Positions 15,227 to 25,161 of a stretch of DNA of 64,000 nucleotides are shown piece by piece. Numbering within the stretch: the first letter of the stretch is position 1; the number at the start of each line of letters is the position of its first letter. Below the pieces are notes generated by a model that worked only from the letters and a program-made list of their open reading frames with translations, searched no databases and had not been told where the DNA came from. Location of the stretch: NCBI GenBank assembly GCA_016342585.1, contig JAEINK010000006.1, positions 62,001 to 126,000 on the forward strand, written 5' to 3'. The DNA is from Spirochaetales bacterium (GTDB lineage: Bacteria; Spirochaetota; Spirochaetia; UBA9216). A program made the position numbers and the translations under genes.

Positions 15227-17650
15227 ATGAAGATAAGTTTAGATTGGATAAAAGATTTTGTGGAACTGCCTGAGGATATCTCTCCCCAGGAGATGGGGGT
15301 CCGATTCACCCTTTCCACCTGTGAGGTTGAGGGTGTGGAAGAGACCAATGCCCATATGGACGCCGTTTCGGTTGCGGAAATTACCAAAGTTGAACCCCAC
15401 CCCGAAGCGGACAAATTGAACCTTGTCAGTTTCAAGACAGGAGACGGTGAAAAAAGGGTTGTCTGCGGTGCTTCCAATGTGGCCCCCGGGCTGAAGGTTC
15501 CCTTCGCCCCCATCGGCACTACCCTCCCGGGCGGATTCACCCTGGAACCCAAAAAGATCCGCGGCATATTAAGTGAAGGTATGCTTTGCGCCGAGGATGA
15601 ACTCGGTCTTGGCGACGGTCATGAGGGTCTTCTCGAACTCCCCGCCGACGCACCGGTGGGCACAAGCATGGCCGACTATATGGAAGTAAAGCGGGATGTT
15701 CTGCTTGAGATCGATAATAAGTCCATCACCCACCGCCCCGACCTCTGGGGTCACTATGGCATGGCCAGAGAGTTCGCAGCCACCTTCCGAAAACCCCTGG
15801 CCAAACCTTTTAATGAGGCCTGGATTGAAAAGATGCGAGGCTTCTATAACAGCGACCCCGCACCGGTTTCCATCAAGGTTCAGAAGGATACAGCCTGTCT
15901 GGGATTCATGGGTTTAAGCGTAGACAATGTCAGTGTAAAACCAAGCCCCCTCTGGATGCAGCAAAGGCTCACCGCCTGCGGCATGAGACCCATCAACAAC
16001 ATCGTTGATATCTCCAACTATGTCATGCTGGAACTGGGTATGCCGAACCACCTTTTCGACAGGGACACCATCCAGGGCGGCCAGATAATCGTCCGGGATA
16101 TGGGCACAGAAGGCACCTTTGTGACCCTCGACGAGATGGAACGAAAGATGGTTCCCGCTGACACCATGGTTTGTGATGCCGAAGGCCCCTCCTCCATCGG
16201 AGGAATCATGGGAGGTCTTACCTCTGCCGTTAAGGATGATACAACCCACCTTTTCATCGAGGTGGCCAACTGGAATCCCGTGCGAATTCGGCACACCTCC
16301 ACCAGGCTGGGACTTCGAACCGATGCCAGTCAGAGGTATGAAAAATCACTGGACAGTCACCAGATTGAAAAGACCATCCTGCGAATCCTGGAACTCGTTC
16401 AGGAGAGCTGCCCGGAGGCCAAGGTTGTAGGACCTCTGGTTTGCGATGGTTTGACTCTGGCAGATGACCTTAAAATCGATTTGACAATAGAAAGGGTAAA
16501 CTCCATCCTGGGGACAGTACTCGGCAAAAAAGAGGTAACAGAACTCCTTGAATCCCTTGAATACAAGGTAGAAGACACAGGCAGTATTTTAAAAGTAACC
16601 GTCCCCTCCTACCGGGCCACCAAGGATGTTGAAGTTGATGCCGACCTCATCGAGGACATTGGACGGATCTACGGATTCGACAAGCTCATCCCGGTAGCCC
16701 CTCATAACGAAATCATGGCTATATCCTTAAGCCCATCCAAAATCCTCGAGCGAAAAATCCAGGATTTCATGGTCTTAAGGGCCAGGGCTCTGGAAATCTA
16801 TACCTACCCCTTAACAGGAGTCAAACTCCTGGAACAGGCTGGCTGGGATGTGAAGAACGAAGAGCTGGTCCTCGCCAACTCTTTAAGTCCCGAGACAGAC
16901 AGGATGCGCCCCTCGATTATCCCTGCCCTGCTGGAAAAGGCGGCACTGAATCAGAAGTACCATTCCGAGTTCAGACTATTCGAGACAGGACGGTCCTACC
17001 TTGAGTCCGAAAAGGATTTCAGTGAAGACAGACACCAGTTGGGAATCATCTATTTTAATAAAACAGAATCCCCCTTCATGGATGTATTGAACCTTATGGG
17101 CGATCTACTCACAAATCTGAACCTTAATGCCCAGATTCAACCTCCTTCGGCAAAGTTCCCCAACCCATTGGTGGCTTACGACTGGACGGGACGGCACCCC
17201 CATGAATTCCTGGACATCCGGGTAATGGGAAAAACATGCGGTTTCATCGGGACTATCCATCCCATGGTGACCAGGAACTTCAAGATCAAGGGCAACCTTG
17301 TTATGGCTGTTCTGGATTATACGGATTTCATGGAGAGGCCCATCCAGGATAAGACAAAATACACTCCTCTGGCCAAGTTCCCCGGCTCCACCTTCGACTG
17401 TACGGTTGTGGCCGGGACCAGGGTCTCTGCGGCGGATGTTCTGGCCTCTCTGAAGCAGGTAAAGATGAAGGAACTAACGGATTACCGGATTGTGGATGTA
17501 TACCCCCTCTCCGAAACAGAGAAGACGGTAACCATAAGGGCCTGGTTCCTGGACAGGGAAAAAACCCTTACTCCTGAGTTCCTGCGGGAAGCGGAGGACA
17601 AGATAGTTGCCGCTCTGGATAAGGCCGGCTACCCCTTAAAGCAGGGATAG
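15227..17650 (+). CDS. pheT: Phenylalanine-tRNA ligase beta subunit
   Basis: 807 residues from the ATG at 15227 (MKISLDWIKDFVELPE), preceded by GGGAGAGAG; longer in-frame starts would run into pheS. Domains in order: OB-fold tRNA-binding domain (about 40-150, with HPEADKLNLVSF), B3/B4 editing domain (210-390, with NNIVDISNYVMLELGMPNHLFD), B5 (400-480), catalytic-like core, and C-terminal FDX-ACB domain (715-807, FPGSTFDCTVVAG). It contributes editing and tRNA recognition to the heterotetramer. A terminator follows at 17701. Confidence 0.98.
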   Translation: MKISLDWIKDFVELPEDISPQEMGVRFTLSTCEVEGVEETNAHMDAVSVAEITKVEPHPEADKLNLVSFKTGDGEKRVVCGASNVAPGLKVPFAPIGTTLPGGFTLEPKKIRGILSEGMLCAEDELGLGDGHEGLLELPADAPVGTSMADYMEVKRDVLLEIDNKSITHRPDLWGHYGMAREFAATFRKPLAKPFNEAWIEKMRGFYNSDPAPVSIKVQKDTACLGFMGLSVDNVSVKPSPLWMQQRLTACGMRPINNIVDISNYVMLELGMPNHLFDRDTIQGGQIIVRDMGTEGTFVTLDEMERKMVPADTMVCDAEGPSSIGGIMGGLTSAVKDDTTHLFIEVANWNPVRIRHTSTRLGLRTDASQRYEKSLDSHQIEKTILRILELVQESCPEAKVVGPLVCDGLTLADDLKIDLTIERVNSILGTVLGKKEVTELLESLEYKVEDTGSILKVTVPSYRATKDVEVDADLIEDIGRIYGFDKLIPVAPHNEIMAISLSPSKILERKIQDFMVLRARALEIYTYPLTGVKLLEQAGWDVKNEELVLANSLSPETDRMRPSIIPALLEKAALNQKYHSEFRLFETGRSYLESEKDFSEDRHQLGIIYFNKTESPFMDVLNLMGDLLTNLNLNAQIQPPSAKFPNPLVAYDWTGRHPHEFLDIRVMGKTCGFIGTIHPMVTRNFKIKGNLVMAVLDYTDFMERPIQDKTKYTPLAKFPGSTFDCTVVAGTRVSAADVLASLKQVKMKELTDYRIVDVYPLSETEKTVTIRAWFLDREKTLTPEFLREAEDKIVAALDKAGYPLKQG

Positions 17651-17700
17651 AAAGCTTTATTCATGTTATTATATTGATAGAAGCGCTGTATAAATACAAA

Positions 17701-17733
17701 AGCCGCAGTTCATTGTGAATTGCGGCTTTTTTT
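17701..17733 (+). terminator. pheST terminator
   Basis: AGCCGCAGTTCA (17701-17712) pairs with TGAATTGCGGCT (17716-17727) with one G-U-type mismatch and a 3-nt loop; seven T follow. The minus-strand reading also ends in T-rich sequence, so it may serve the convergent tautomerase gene. Confidence 0.85.
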
Positions 17734-17758
17734 AGCTCATCTATTTGAAATCAATCTT

Positions 17759-18142
17759 TCAGTTTCTATTTGCCATGGTAATATCGCCAAAACCCCAGCC
17801 TGTTGAGTTTATTTCATCGATAATAAAGTAATTCTCTTCAATATGATTCTTTAATAGAGAACCCATAAGTTGTTTAGTCTTCTTCTGCATTACGGCAATT
17901 TCATCAGGATTCGTCGTTCCTTTTGATACCTTGATATTAACAAAACTGACTGATTCATTGGAATGAACCGGTTTTCCTCCAACAGCCCAAGAGGTTGGTT
18001 TGATTTCATCAATTACAATTACGGTTAGATCTTTTTCCCGATTCATAACCTCTACAATTAAATCAGTTAACTTTTTAATAAGTTCAAGTTTTTCATTTTC
18101 CTTAAGTTGATTTTCAATAATTTTCACATTAACAAATGGCAT
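17759..18142 (-). CDS. Tandem 4-oxalocrotonate tautomerase-like protein
   Basis: 127 residues, twice the length of a 4-OT monomer. The N-terminus MPFVNVKIIE exposes Pro after Met removal, the catalytic base of the tautomerase superfamily, and TVIVIDEIKPTSWAVGG is the conserved hairpin. A second copy starts near residue 65 (VSFVNIKVSKG..IDEINSTGWGFGD) but lacks the Met-Pro, so only one active site of the fused dimer is standard. Trans/cis tautomerases of this kind act on small enol or keto acids; the substrate is unknown. It converges on pheT. Confidence 0.85.
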   Translation of the reverse strand: MPFVNVKIIENQLKENEKLELIKKLTDLIVEVMNREKDLTVIVIDEIKPTSWAVGGKPVHSNESVSFVNIKVSKGTTNPDEIAVMQKKTKQLMGSLLKNHIEENYFIIDEINSTGWGFGDITMANRN

Positions 18143-18236
18143 AATCAGTACTCCTCTAACTGCTTTATGAACAGCCTTGTACTTATCATATATTACTCAC
18201 GCGATTTTGTAATAGAATATTTAAGAACGTCCCGAA

Positions 18237-18386
18237 TTAATCAAACAAATCGTCGCCGGTTATGAATTCCGGATTTTCTTTGTTCTCTATATGATTCTCA
18301 ATAAACTTGATATCCTGGATATCTTCAAATAATTCATACATAGACTTCTTGAATAGGGTAGATTTATCTTCATGGAAAATTCCTGA
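18237..18386 (-). pseudogene. Relic of a RelB/CopG-type antitoxin C-terminus
   Basis: A 49-codon frame bounded by stops, with no credible start except an internal ATG at 18341. It reads ..STLFKKSMYELFEDIQDI and ends ..ITGDDLFD. The order of a short helix, an E-D-x-x-D-x-K stretch and a C-terminal E/D-rich loop resembles DUF6290/RelB-like antitoxins, where the N-terminal DNA-binding part is missing here. No toxin gene is adjacent. The other bases of 18143-18484 hold only the WYL promoter. Confidence 0.35.
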
Positions 18387-18449
18387 TTATAGGAGTCTAT
18401 AACTACAATGTACTATGAGTAGAGATAAAATCAAGAGATACCACCTAGG

Positions 18450-18478
18450 TTGACCGGTTCTGACCCTATCCATACACT
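18450..18478 (+). promoter_or_regulatory. Promoter predicting a leaderless WYL-regulator mRNA
   Basis: TTGACC (18450-18455), 17-nt spacer, TACACT (18473-18478). The ATG at 18485 begins seven bases after the -10 box, about where transcription should start. No Shine-Dalgarno is present. The spacer and -35 carry GGTTGACC and GGTTCTGACC, possible operator half-sites. Confidence 0.55.
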
Positions 18479-18484
18479 AATCAG

Positions 18485-19450
18485 ATGAAAAAGATAGAGC
18501 GATTATTAACAATCGTATTAGCCCTGAAACGAAACGGGAAAATGACAGCTTCCGAAATAGCAAATATCATGGAAGTAAATATCCGAACCGTTTACAGGGA
18601 TATGGACGCATTGTCCCAAATGGAAGTTCCTGTAATTTCAAGCCATGGAGCCGATGGAGGATATGAAATAATGGAGGACTATTTCCTTCCGGCCGTCTCT
18701 TTCACATCCGATGAGATTCTTGCTCTCCAAATAGGAAAAAAACTTCTGGATAAAATAAAAATCCCCGGGTTTTCCCCAAATATAGAATCGGCATTCCTTA
18801 AGCTTGATAATACGACTAATTCAGAACAACAAAAGCAGAACAAAAAGGTTCTCAACAGAATATTCTTTAACCTGGTCAATATTACTCCCAGTATGGAAAG
18901 AAAGGCCTATTTTGAACACATTCGAATTGGGATGGCAGAAAACCGGACACTTAAGATCAGTTACTACTCTCCAAAAAAACTTTCAGAAAGTGATAGGGAA
19001 ATTGAACCTCGGGTTTTGACCTACCATGAGGGAGGCTGGTATCTAATCGCCTACTGCCGATTGCGGAAAGCGGAAAGGACTTTCCGCCTGGACCGGATCC
19101 TGAAATTACAACTGACCGAAAATATATACTCACTTCCAGCCGACTTTGATTTCGGTCAGTATGACAAGATAGAGAGTTACCGCCGGGATGTCCTGAAAAA
19201 GAATGAAGGAACGAGGATTATTCTAAAAGTTGCCCAGCCCCTACTCGAAAGAGATAAGGACAACCTGCTTCTAATACATTATGATATCAAAGTAGAGGAC
19301 GGCTGGGGATTCTGGGAGGTGAATACGAACTATCCGGAAGAGTTTATATCTTATGCAATTGAGAACTCACCCGATGTCGAAATTCTTGAACCTGAAACAC
19401 TCCGTCAACAATTGAAAGAAAAACTTATAAAAATAATAAATCAATACTGA
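18485..19450 (+). CDS. YafY-type HTH and WYL-domain transcriptional regulator
   Basis: 321 residues. An HTH_11 winged helix (1-60, MTASEIANIMEVNIRTVYRDMDAL) is followed by a linker, a WYL domain (about 140-215, with YHEGGWYLIAYCRLRKAERTFRLDRI) and a WCX C-terminal domain. WYL domains sense small ligands or nucleic acids and control stress or metabolic genes. The likely targets are itself and the hydrolase/nitroreductase genes downstream on the same strand. It appears to be read from a leaderless transcript. Confidence 0.9.
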   Translation: MKKIERLLTIVLALKRNGKMTASEIANIMEVNIRTVYRDMDALSQMEVPVISSHGADGGYEIMEDYFLPAVSFTSDEILALQIGKKLLDKIKIPGFSPNIESAFLKLDNTTNSEQQKQNKKVLNRIFFNLVNITPSMERKAYFEHIRIGMAENRTLKISYYSPKKLSESDREIEPRVLTYHEGGWYLIAYCRLRKAERTFRLDRILKLQLTENIYSLPADFDFGQYDKIESYRRDVLKKNEGTRIILKVAQPLLERDKDNLLLIHYDIKVEDGWGFWEVNTNYPEEFISYAIENSPDVEILEPETLRQQLKEKLIKIINQY

Positions 19451-19510
19451 CAGGTATATGTCAGTATTACTCTTCTATACTCACTCTATAGGAATATAAA
19501 AGGAGTTATT

Positions 19511-20467
19511 ATGAATAATTTTTTAGATTTTGACCGCCAGATAGATCAAATGGTCTCCGAAGGAAAAATCATTGAAGCGGTAAAAGTAATGGAAGAGAAT
19601 AGATATCGATACCCCGGGGAGGATCACCTTATATCCTCCAATATTTTATTCTGCTATAGAGAGATAAAAGACTACCGGAAATGTTTTGAAATTATAGATC
19701 AGGAACATGAAAAAGGATATTTCTTCGCTTTTGAGTGGGAGGGATGGGATCCGCTCCGAACTATGCCCGGCTTTACAGAAATGAACTCAAGGAATGAAAC
19801 ATTAAGAACAGAATATCAAACCAAATCCAAGTTAACCTGGAAGGTTCACCTACCCGCCGATTATGACAGCAAAAATAAATATCCCCTGCTTATCCTTCTG
19901 CACGGGGATGGAAATGGATGCAATATAGAGTTTTTCTCAAACCAATGGGGACCGAAAACATCGACAGAAAAAGGATGGATCACAGCCTATGTTCAATCAT
20001 CTCAGGTGAGTTGCTATAAAGGTTTCGGCTGGACGCAAGATTATGGTAAATCAAGATCCGATATTCAAAAGGCATATGATCAAATCTGCACGGAGTATTC
20101 GGTAGATGAAAATAGAATTATTGCGGGGGGATTCTCTGGCGGTTCCATGGCCTCATTAAATTTGCTTGGGAATGGAACCCTCCCTTTACGGGGAGTAATT
20201 ACCTTATGCCCAAATGAAACAGAAGATACAGAACTGGAAAAACTTGAAAAAGCTGCAGAATCAGGCATAAGGGTAGTGTTACTGGAAGGAGAACTGAGCG
20301 GTGATATCGAGTACCATAAAAAATTGATGGCGAACTGTAAAATAGCCGGTATTCCTGCTGAATATACAATCCTGCCCGGGATTGGTCACGCCATTCCACT
20401 GGATATAGATGAAAAAACCTTGGAAGCTATAGAGTTCATCATAGATGGTAATCAGAAAACCGACTGA
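19511..20467 (+). CDS. Alpha/beta hydrolase (esterase/phospholipase type) with helical N-terminus
   Basis: 318 residues with AAAGGAG before the ATG. Residues 1-80 form a TPR-like helical segment. From about 105 there is an alpha/beta hydrolase core: oxyanion-loop LLILLHGDGNG, nucleophile elbow GGFSGGSMA (Ser near 215) and the C-terminal His in GIGHAIP. The shape resembles feruloyl-esterase or phospholipase/carboxylesterase hydrolases. There is no signal peptide, so it acts in the cytoplasm. It lies 60 nt after the WYL regulator and is probably its target. Confidence 0.85.
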   Translation: MNNFLDFDRQIDQMVSEGKIIEAVKVMEENRYRYPGEDHLISSNILFCYREIKDYRKCFEIIDQEHEKGYFFAFEWEGWDPLRTMPGFTEMNSRNETLRTEYQTKSKLTWKVHLPADYDSKNKYPLLILLHGDGNGCNIEFFSNQWGPKTSTEKGWITAYVQSSQVSCYKGFGWTQDYGKSRSDIQKAYDQICTEYSVDENRIIAGGFSGGSMASLNLLGNGTLPLRGVITLCPNETEDTELEKLEKAAESGIRVVLLEGELSGDIEYHKKLMANCKIAGIPAEYTILPGIGHAIPLDIDEKTLEAIEFIIDGNQKTD

Positions 20468-20537
20468 TTCGCCCTAAGAAAGTCTCTCATTTTTTTTCAA
20501 TTTAAGCTAAAACCTATGCACTGAACACCAGTCTACG

Positions 20538-20543
20538 TATACT
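20538..20543 (+). promoter_or_regulatory. -10 box predicting a leaderless nitroreductase mRNA
   Basis: TATACT ends six bases before the ATG at 20550. The -35 region (TATGCA) is poor and no ribosome binding site is present. Assigned mainly because the same geometry recurs elsewhere in the window. Confidence 0.4.
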
Positions 20544-20549
20544 ATATAT

Positions 20550-21161
20550 ATGAAATATTCTAATGATTCGAATACAGATTTTTCAAGGCGGATTCCGGAA
20601 GGGTTGGAGGACAAACTTTTTCTTGAAAGGTGGTCTCCCCGATCTTTTAAGAAAGAAGAGATACCCACAGAGGATCTGAGCACTATTTTCGGTGCAGCCC
20701 GGTGGACACAGTCCTGTTTCAATGAGCAGCCCTGGCTTTTTATTACAGAATCGGGAGAAGGGGATCGGGAGATTTTTGAAAACCTTCTTCTCCCTCAAAA
20801 TGCTTCATGGGCAAAGAGTGCCAGTTTAATCGGTTTCATTTTTTCCAAAAATAATTTCCAACATAATAACAAACCTAACCGTTGGGCAGGATTCGATACG
20901 GGGGCAGCCTGGATGGCCATGGCACTCCAGGCCAGATTCCTTGGATTGTATACACACGGCATGGCAGGGATTAAAAAGGATGAGGTCTATATAAAACTCA
21001 ATGTATCCCCGGAAGAGTATCAAATTCAATGTGGTTTTGTTATTGGGGTCCAGGATAAGCCGGAAAAACTCGGGGAAGAACTTCGCTCAAGAGAGTTTCC
21101 ATCGGGAAGGAAGGCACTTGCTGAGATCTGGAAAAAAGGAGTCCTTCCCTGGAATGGCTGA
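20550..21161 (+). CDS. Nitroreductase-family flavoprotein
   Basis: 203 residues, typical for the family. FMN-binding RWSPRSFKKEEIP (about 27-39) and AARWTQSCFNEQPWLFI (about 50-66) are visible, with GAAWMAMALQARFLGLYTHGM in the middle and the C-terminal GFVIGVQDKPEKL. Members reduce nitroaromatics, quinones or other electrophiles with NAD(P)H; some have housekeeping redox roles. It is cytoplasmic, follows the hydrolase by 82 nt and is convergent with the large lipoprotein gene. Confidence 0.9.
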   Translation: MKYSNDSNTDFSRRIPEGLEDKLFLERWSPRSFKKEEIPTEDLSTIFGAARWTQSCFNEQPWLFITESGEGDREIFENLLLPQNASWAKSASLIGFIFSKNNFQHNNKPNRWAGFDTGAAWMAMALQARFLGLYTHGMAGIKKDEVYIKLNVSPEEYQIQCGFVIGVQDKPEKLGEELRSREFPSGRKALAEIWKKGVLPWNG

Positions 21162-21184
21162 TTTTAAGATACAATAAATCAGAA

Positions 21185-23641
21185 TTAAGGACTCAAATTC
21201 GTATACTGCACATCGGAGAAGTAATTCCAGTACGGCAGGTCAACACCACCAACAACATAAAGGGTGTTGTTCCACATTGTCACGGCATGCAGGGATCTGG
21301 GGCCGTCGAATGAATCAAGCATCTTCCAGGATCCGAGAAGACCGCTTGCACTGATGGGAGCACAGCCCACAGAATCATAGAGATAGGTTGTAGAATCTAC
21401 CTGTACTCCACCGCCACCCAAAAACAGGAGGTGGTTGTTCCATATCTCGATTCGAGTTCCGGTGAGCCTGTCCTCCGGCAGGTTTGAAGTGTATTGCCAG
21501 TCAGAGATTGTCCCATCCGCCTCTATCCTGCCAACAAGAACTATCGAAGAGACCAATCCATGGCCTCCACTGCTTAAGCCGGAGACAAGGTAGAGATAAT
21601 TTTCTGTACAGGCGATATCTCCACTCGCAGAGTAGGCTGTCCATCCAGCATCAACAAGGTTGGCAGCTTCAGACCAGGAGCCCAGGGATCCATCACTATT
21701 AATTATGGCAGACCATATCTTTTTAGCGGAAAATGTATCAGAGAGGAAAATTCTGTTCCCGCTGACACTGACTGCCGGGTACTCTATGATTTGAGGGAGG
21801 GAATAGTACTCTGCCAAGCTGCTCACTTCACCCGTATTCGTATCTATATCCCCCCGATAAATCCGGGAATTATTACCAACCCCGCAGACATAGATGACAT
21901 TTCCAGAACAAACCGAATCAACCTTATTCAGAGTAAAGGGAAGAGGCATGGAATCTGACCAGGAAGATATATTCCCGGTCGATTCTATATCCCCGGTCCT
22001 CAAAAGGGATTCACTGGTCCCATCCTTTTTATAGAGTAGATACATCTTATCCCCATGGACAACAGCCGTCTGTTTAGTTGGTATATCCGGTATATCCGCT
22101 GCCGCACTCCAGACCTCCGAATCGATTGAAGGTAAATCATAATTTTCAATGGTATAATTTGTATTGTAGAAATCGAGGAAGTAGAAATTCCCCCCCACAT
22201 CCTCATACATTACAGAGACAAACTTATTTTCCTGCAGGGCGATGTTGTGCTCCGAAACCGAAAATGAGGTGTTCTCATAGTAGGATGCCCCCATATCGGT
22301 TAGAGATGAATAATTATTCACAGCATCATCTCCCAACTGCATAAAATAGGAATAGGGAACAACCGAACCATTATAGAAGGTCCACTCACCTTCCTTATAG
22401 CCGGAATCCTGATAAAACAAAAGCATTTCATTAGCTATAAAATCGGGTAAAGCAATGGTCAGCGCTTTTACTTTTAGCTTAATTTCCCCGGGAAGAGCAT
22501 CCACAAATTCCTGATTCTCCACCTTCTTCCAGTGGATGGAAAAACCCGCGATTTCACTATCACCATCGATATTTAAATCCAGTATCGGAATCAGAAAATT
22601 TTCATAATTATCTTCCGGTTTGATGAAGGAGACATCATCAATAAAAAAATGATTCTCGGTATTTAAGGTGAGTTCGTAATCCCCATCGTAGGGCATGGAT
22701 TTATTTGCCGCATCAGGAATTCCAATATTCCGCCACATCTCGCTGAGCCCATCCCGCCAGAGCCCCATTCCATTGGAAGAAGAAAGGGATGTCAGGCCGT
22801 CGGCATTCCCGGGGAAATTTACGGTTAAAGTCTGGTAGTCATCCTGAATATAATTCTGATACCCGGTATAATCATAGAAAATAGCACTGTAATTAAATTC
22901 ATCCGGCCTGAATTTGTCCGCTTCTATCAGGATCTCTCTATTGTGGAAATCCATGACACCGGGCCATATGAAGAAGTAGGACATGGTCTTCATGTCCCAG
23001 AATAATCCATCTTCCCCATCAAGCACATCGTTTCTATCAATGTCCAGACTGTTGTATTTTGATAGAACAGCATCATAATCCCCGTAGGGCAGGAGAGCCT
23101 CCTCTTCGATTCCCAGATCATCCGAAAGTGCGGCTACGACAGGTTCTGCCTCAAAGACGCCATCGGTTCCGTTGAAAGAGAGCTCCCCAAGAGCCAGTTC
23201 ACTCTCCGGAGCATCCCCTACGGGCAGAGAATTCAAACCGGCGGTTATAACAGAGATACTCCCCAAATTCATAATGGCGGAACTGATGGATCTGCTCTGC
23301 ACATTCGAAGCTGTGGAGGGTGCGAAAACAACATTAGCGGTAGAGATCGTATCACTGTCCAGTGTGAAAAGGTTTTCACCATCTACAAGAGGAAGGGAAT
23401 TGTATTCGGATTTCCGGCTGGCCAGATCCTGATAAACCAGAAAGTACTCCCCCGCTTCTACTGGTAATCCTTCCTGTTCAAAATCCATCGAGAACATAAC
23501 CATGGTCGTACCCGAAGGAGGTGTGATGGGATCATCATCGGGATTATCCTCTGAATTATCATCAACCCCGCCCCCAGAAGAGGGGCAGCCAGTGAGCAAT
23601 ATTAAAAAGATTAAAAAAGCGGCAAAGAATTTCAGTCTCAT
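21185..23641 (-). CDS. Large lipoprotein with kelch-like propeller
   Basis: 818 residues. The signal peptide ends in LLTGC (Cys19), followed by a Ser/Gly/Asp/Pro linker. The N-terminal half is beta-rich with repeated DxDGD-type acidic loops (about 200-340). From about 500 to the end, kelch-like blades recur (TKQTAVVHGDKMYLLYKKDG, SVCSGNVIYVCGVG, ENYLYLVSGLSSGGHG, NNTLYVVGGVDLPYW), the galactose-oxidase type of propeller. It is probably a surface-exposed binding protein; the ligand is unknown. It stands alone and converges on the nitroreductase gene. Confidence 0.8.
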   Translation of the reverse strand: MRLKFFAAFLIFLILLTGCPSSGGGVDDNSEDNPDDDPITPPSGTTMVMFSMDFEQEGLPVEAGEYFLVYQDLASRKSEYNSLPLVDGENLFTLDSDTISTANVVFAPSTASNVQSRSISSAIMNLGSISVITAGLNSLPVGDAPESELALGELSFNGTDGVFEAEPVVAALSDDLGIEEEALLPYGDYDAVLSKYNSLDIDRNDVLDGEDGLFWDMKTMSYFFIWPGVMDFHNREILIEADKFRPDEFNYSAIFYDYTGYQNYIQDDYQTLTVNFPGNADGLTSLSSSNGMGLWRDGLSEMWRNIGIPDAANKSMPYDGDYELTLNTENHFFIDDVSFIKPEDNYENFLIPILDLNIDGDSEIAGFSIHWKKVENQEFVDALPGEIKLKVKALTIALPDFIANEMLLFYQDSGYKEGEWTFYNGSVVPYSYFMQLGDDAVNNYSSLTDMGASYYENTSFSVSEHNIALQENKFVSVMYEDVGGNFYFLDFYNTNYTIENYDLPSIDSEVWSAAADIPDIPTKQTAVVHGDKMYLLYKKDGTSESLLRTGDIESTGNISSWSDSMPLPFTLNKVDSVCSGNVIYVCGVGNNSRIYRGDIDTNTGEVSSLAEYYSLPQIIEYPAVSVSGNRIFLSDTFSAKKIWSAIINSDGSLGSWSEAANLVDAGWTAYSASGDIACTENYLYLVSGLSSGGHGLVSSIVLVGRIEADGTISDWQYTSNLPEDRLTGTRIEIWNNHLLFLGGGGVQVDSTTYLYDSVGCAPISASGLLGSWKMLDSFDGPRSLHAVTMWNNTLYVVGGVDLPYWNYFSDVQYTNLSP

Positions 23642-23750
23642 GATAATCTCCGAATATAATTTCGACTATTTTACTATTGTTATATAAAGTAAGTCAAATT
23701 TTACATGCAGGATATTGGTAAGTAGATAGTAGCGCCGGGTAACAGGAGAT

Positions 23751-23788
23751 CAAAAACAAAGGGGACATCCTGTTTACAGAATGTCCCC
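23751..23788 (-). terminator. Terminator of the ACT-UPF0210 operon
   Basis: On the minus strand GGGGACATTCTGT (23788-23776) pairs with ACAGGATGTCCCC (23773-23761), 13 positions with one mismatch, a 2-nt loop, then TTTGTTTTTG. Confidence 0.82.
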
Positions 23789-23797
23789 TGACAAATA

Positions 23798-25159
23798 CTA
23801 ATTCTTCATCCCGTGGATGGGAGAGGGTATCCGTCCGCCACGCCCGATGAAGGCGGAGTTATCAAAACTATTCACCTTCATAACAGGGCCGCTTCCCAGA
23901 AGGCCGCCGAACTCCACAGTATCACCAACCGTCATCCCCGGTGCGGGGATGATCCTTACAGCGGTCGTTTTGGAATTCACCATCCCTATCGCGGCTTCAT
24001 CGGCGATGATCCCCGAAATTGTATCGGCGGAGGTATCCCCGGGAACGGCAATCATATCCAGTCCCACCGAGCAGACACAAGTCATGGCTTCCAGTTTCTC
24101 CAGACTTAGAGCACCGCAGCGGACAGCATCGATCATACCGGCATCTTCACTTACAGGGATGAAAGCACCGCTTAATCCACCAACATAGGAGGTCGCCATA
24201 GCTCCCCCTTTTTTAACAGCATCGTTAAGGAGCGCCAGGGCGGCGGTTGTTCCGGGGGCACCGCATTTTGCCAGTCCCATCTCTTCCAGGATGTGAGCCA
24301 CACTGTCACCCATGGCAGGCGTGGGAGCAAGGGAGAGGTCAATGATACCAAAAATCGTATCAAGCCGACGGGAGGCTTCCCGGGCAACCAACTCCCCCAT
24401 CCGGGTTATCTTAAACGCTGATTTCTTAATGGATTCAGCAACCTGACCGAAATCTCCATCCGGCACCTTCTTAACAGCACTCTGAACAACACCGGGGCCG
24501 CTGATACCGACATTGATTACCGATTCAGGCTCTCCAATACCGTGGAAAGCACCGGCCATAAAAGGGTTATCCTCGGGGACATTACAGAAAACAACAAGCT
24601 TGGCACATCCCAACCCGCCCGAATCGGCGGTAAGGGCAGCCGTCTCTTTTATGATCCGCCCCATATGGGCCACCGCATCCATATTGATCCCGGCCCTGGT
24701 TGTGGCAATATTTACCGAGGAACAGACCTTCTTCGTACTGGCAAGGGCCTCGGGGATGGATTCGATCAATTTTCGATCCCCCGAGGTATACCCCTTGTGA
24801 ACCAAAGCGGAAAAACCACCGATGAAATCGACACCGGTCTCGGCAGCGGCCCTGTCGAGAGCCTCGGCAAAGATGGTGTAGTTCTCCGCATCGGAAGATT
24901 CTGCCACCAGGGCCATGGGCGTTACAGAGATCCTCTTGTTGATTATGGGTATTCCATACTCCGACTGTATATCTTCAGCCGTTTTAACCAGATTACCGGC
25001 CAGTCGGGTGATTTTATCGTAAATCCTGGCACAGGATCTTTCGGCAGATTCGGAGACACAGTCACGCAGGGAGATACCCATGGTGATCGTCCTGATATCC
25101 AGGTTCTCACGATCAATCATTTCAATAGTTTCAAGAACTTCTTCAGGTCGTATTTTCAT
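23798..25159 (-). CDS. UPF0210 (PFL/DUF711) family protein
   Basis: 453 residues, standard length. It shows the family features [16 protein letters not shown] near the N-terminus, the conserved Gly-rich [19 protein letters not shown] and [18 protein letters not shown] near the C-terminus. The family has a pyruvate-formate-lyase-like fold but no assigned reaction in most bacteria. It is encoded 2 nt after an ACT-domain protein, a pairing conserved across Firmicutes, archaea and spirochaetes, so the two probably work together. A strong terminator follows. Confidence 0.93.
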   Translation of the reverse strand: MKIRPEEVLETIEMIDRENLDIRTITMGISLRDCVSESAERSCARIYDKITRLAGNLVKTAEDIQSEYGIPIINKRISVTPMALVAESSDAENYTIFAEALDRAAAETGVDFIGGFSALVHKGYTSGDRKLIESIPEALASTKKVCSSVNIATTRAGINMDAVAHMGRIIKETAALTADSGGLGCAKLVVFCNVPEDNPFMAGAFHGIGEPESVINVGISGPGVVQSAVKKVPDGDFGQVAESIKKSAFKITRMGELVAREASRRLDTIFGIIDLSLAPTPAMGDSVAHILEEMGLAKCGAPGTTAALALLNDAVKKGGAMATSYVGGLSGAFIPVSEDAGMIDAVRCGALSLEKLEAMTCVCSVGLDMIAVPGDTSADTISGIIADEAAIGMVNSKTTAVRIIPAPGMTVGDTVEFGGLLGSGPVMKVNSFDNSAFIGRGGRIPSPIHGMKN

Positions 25160-25161
25160 GA

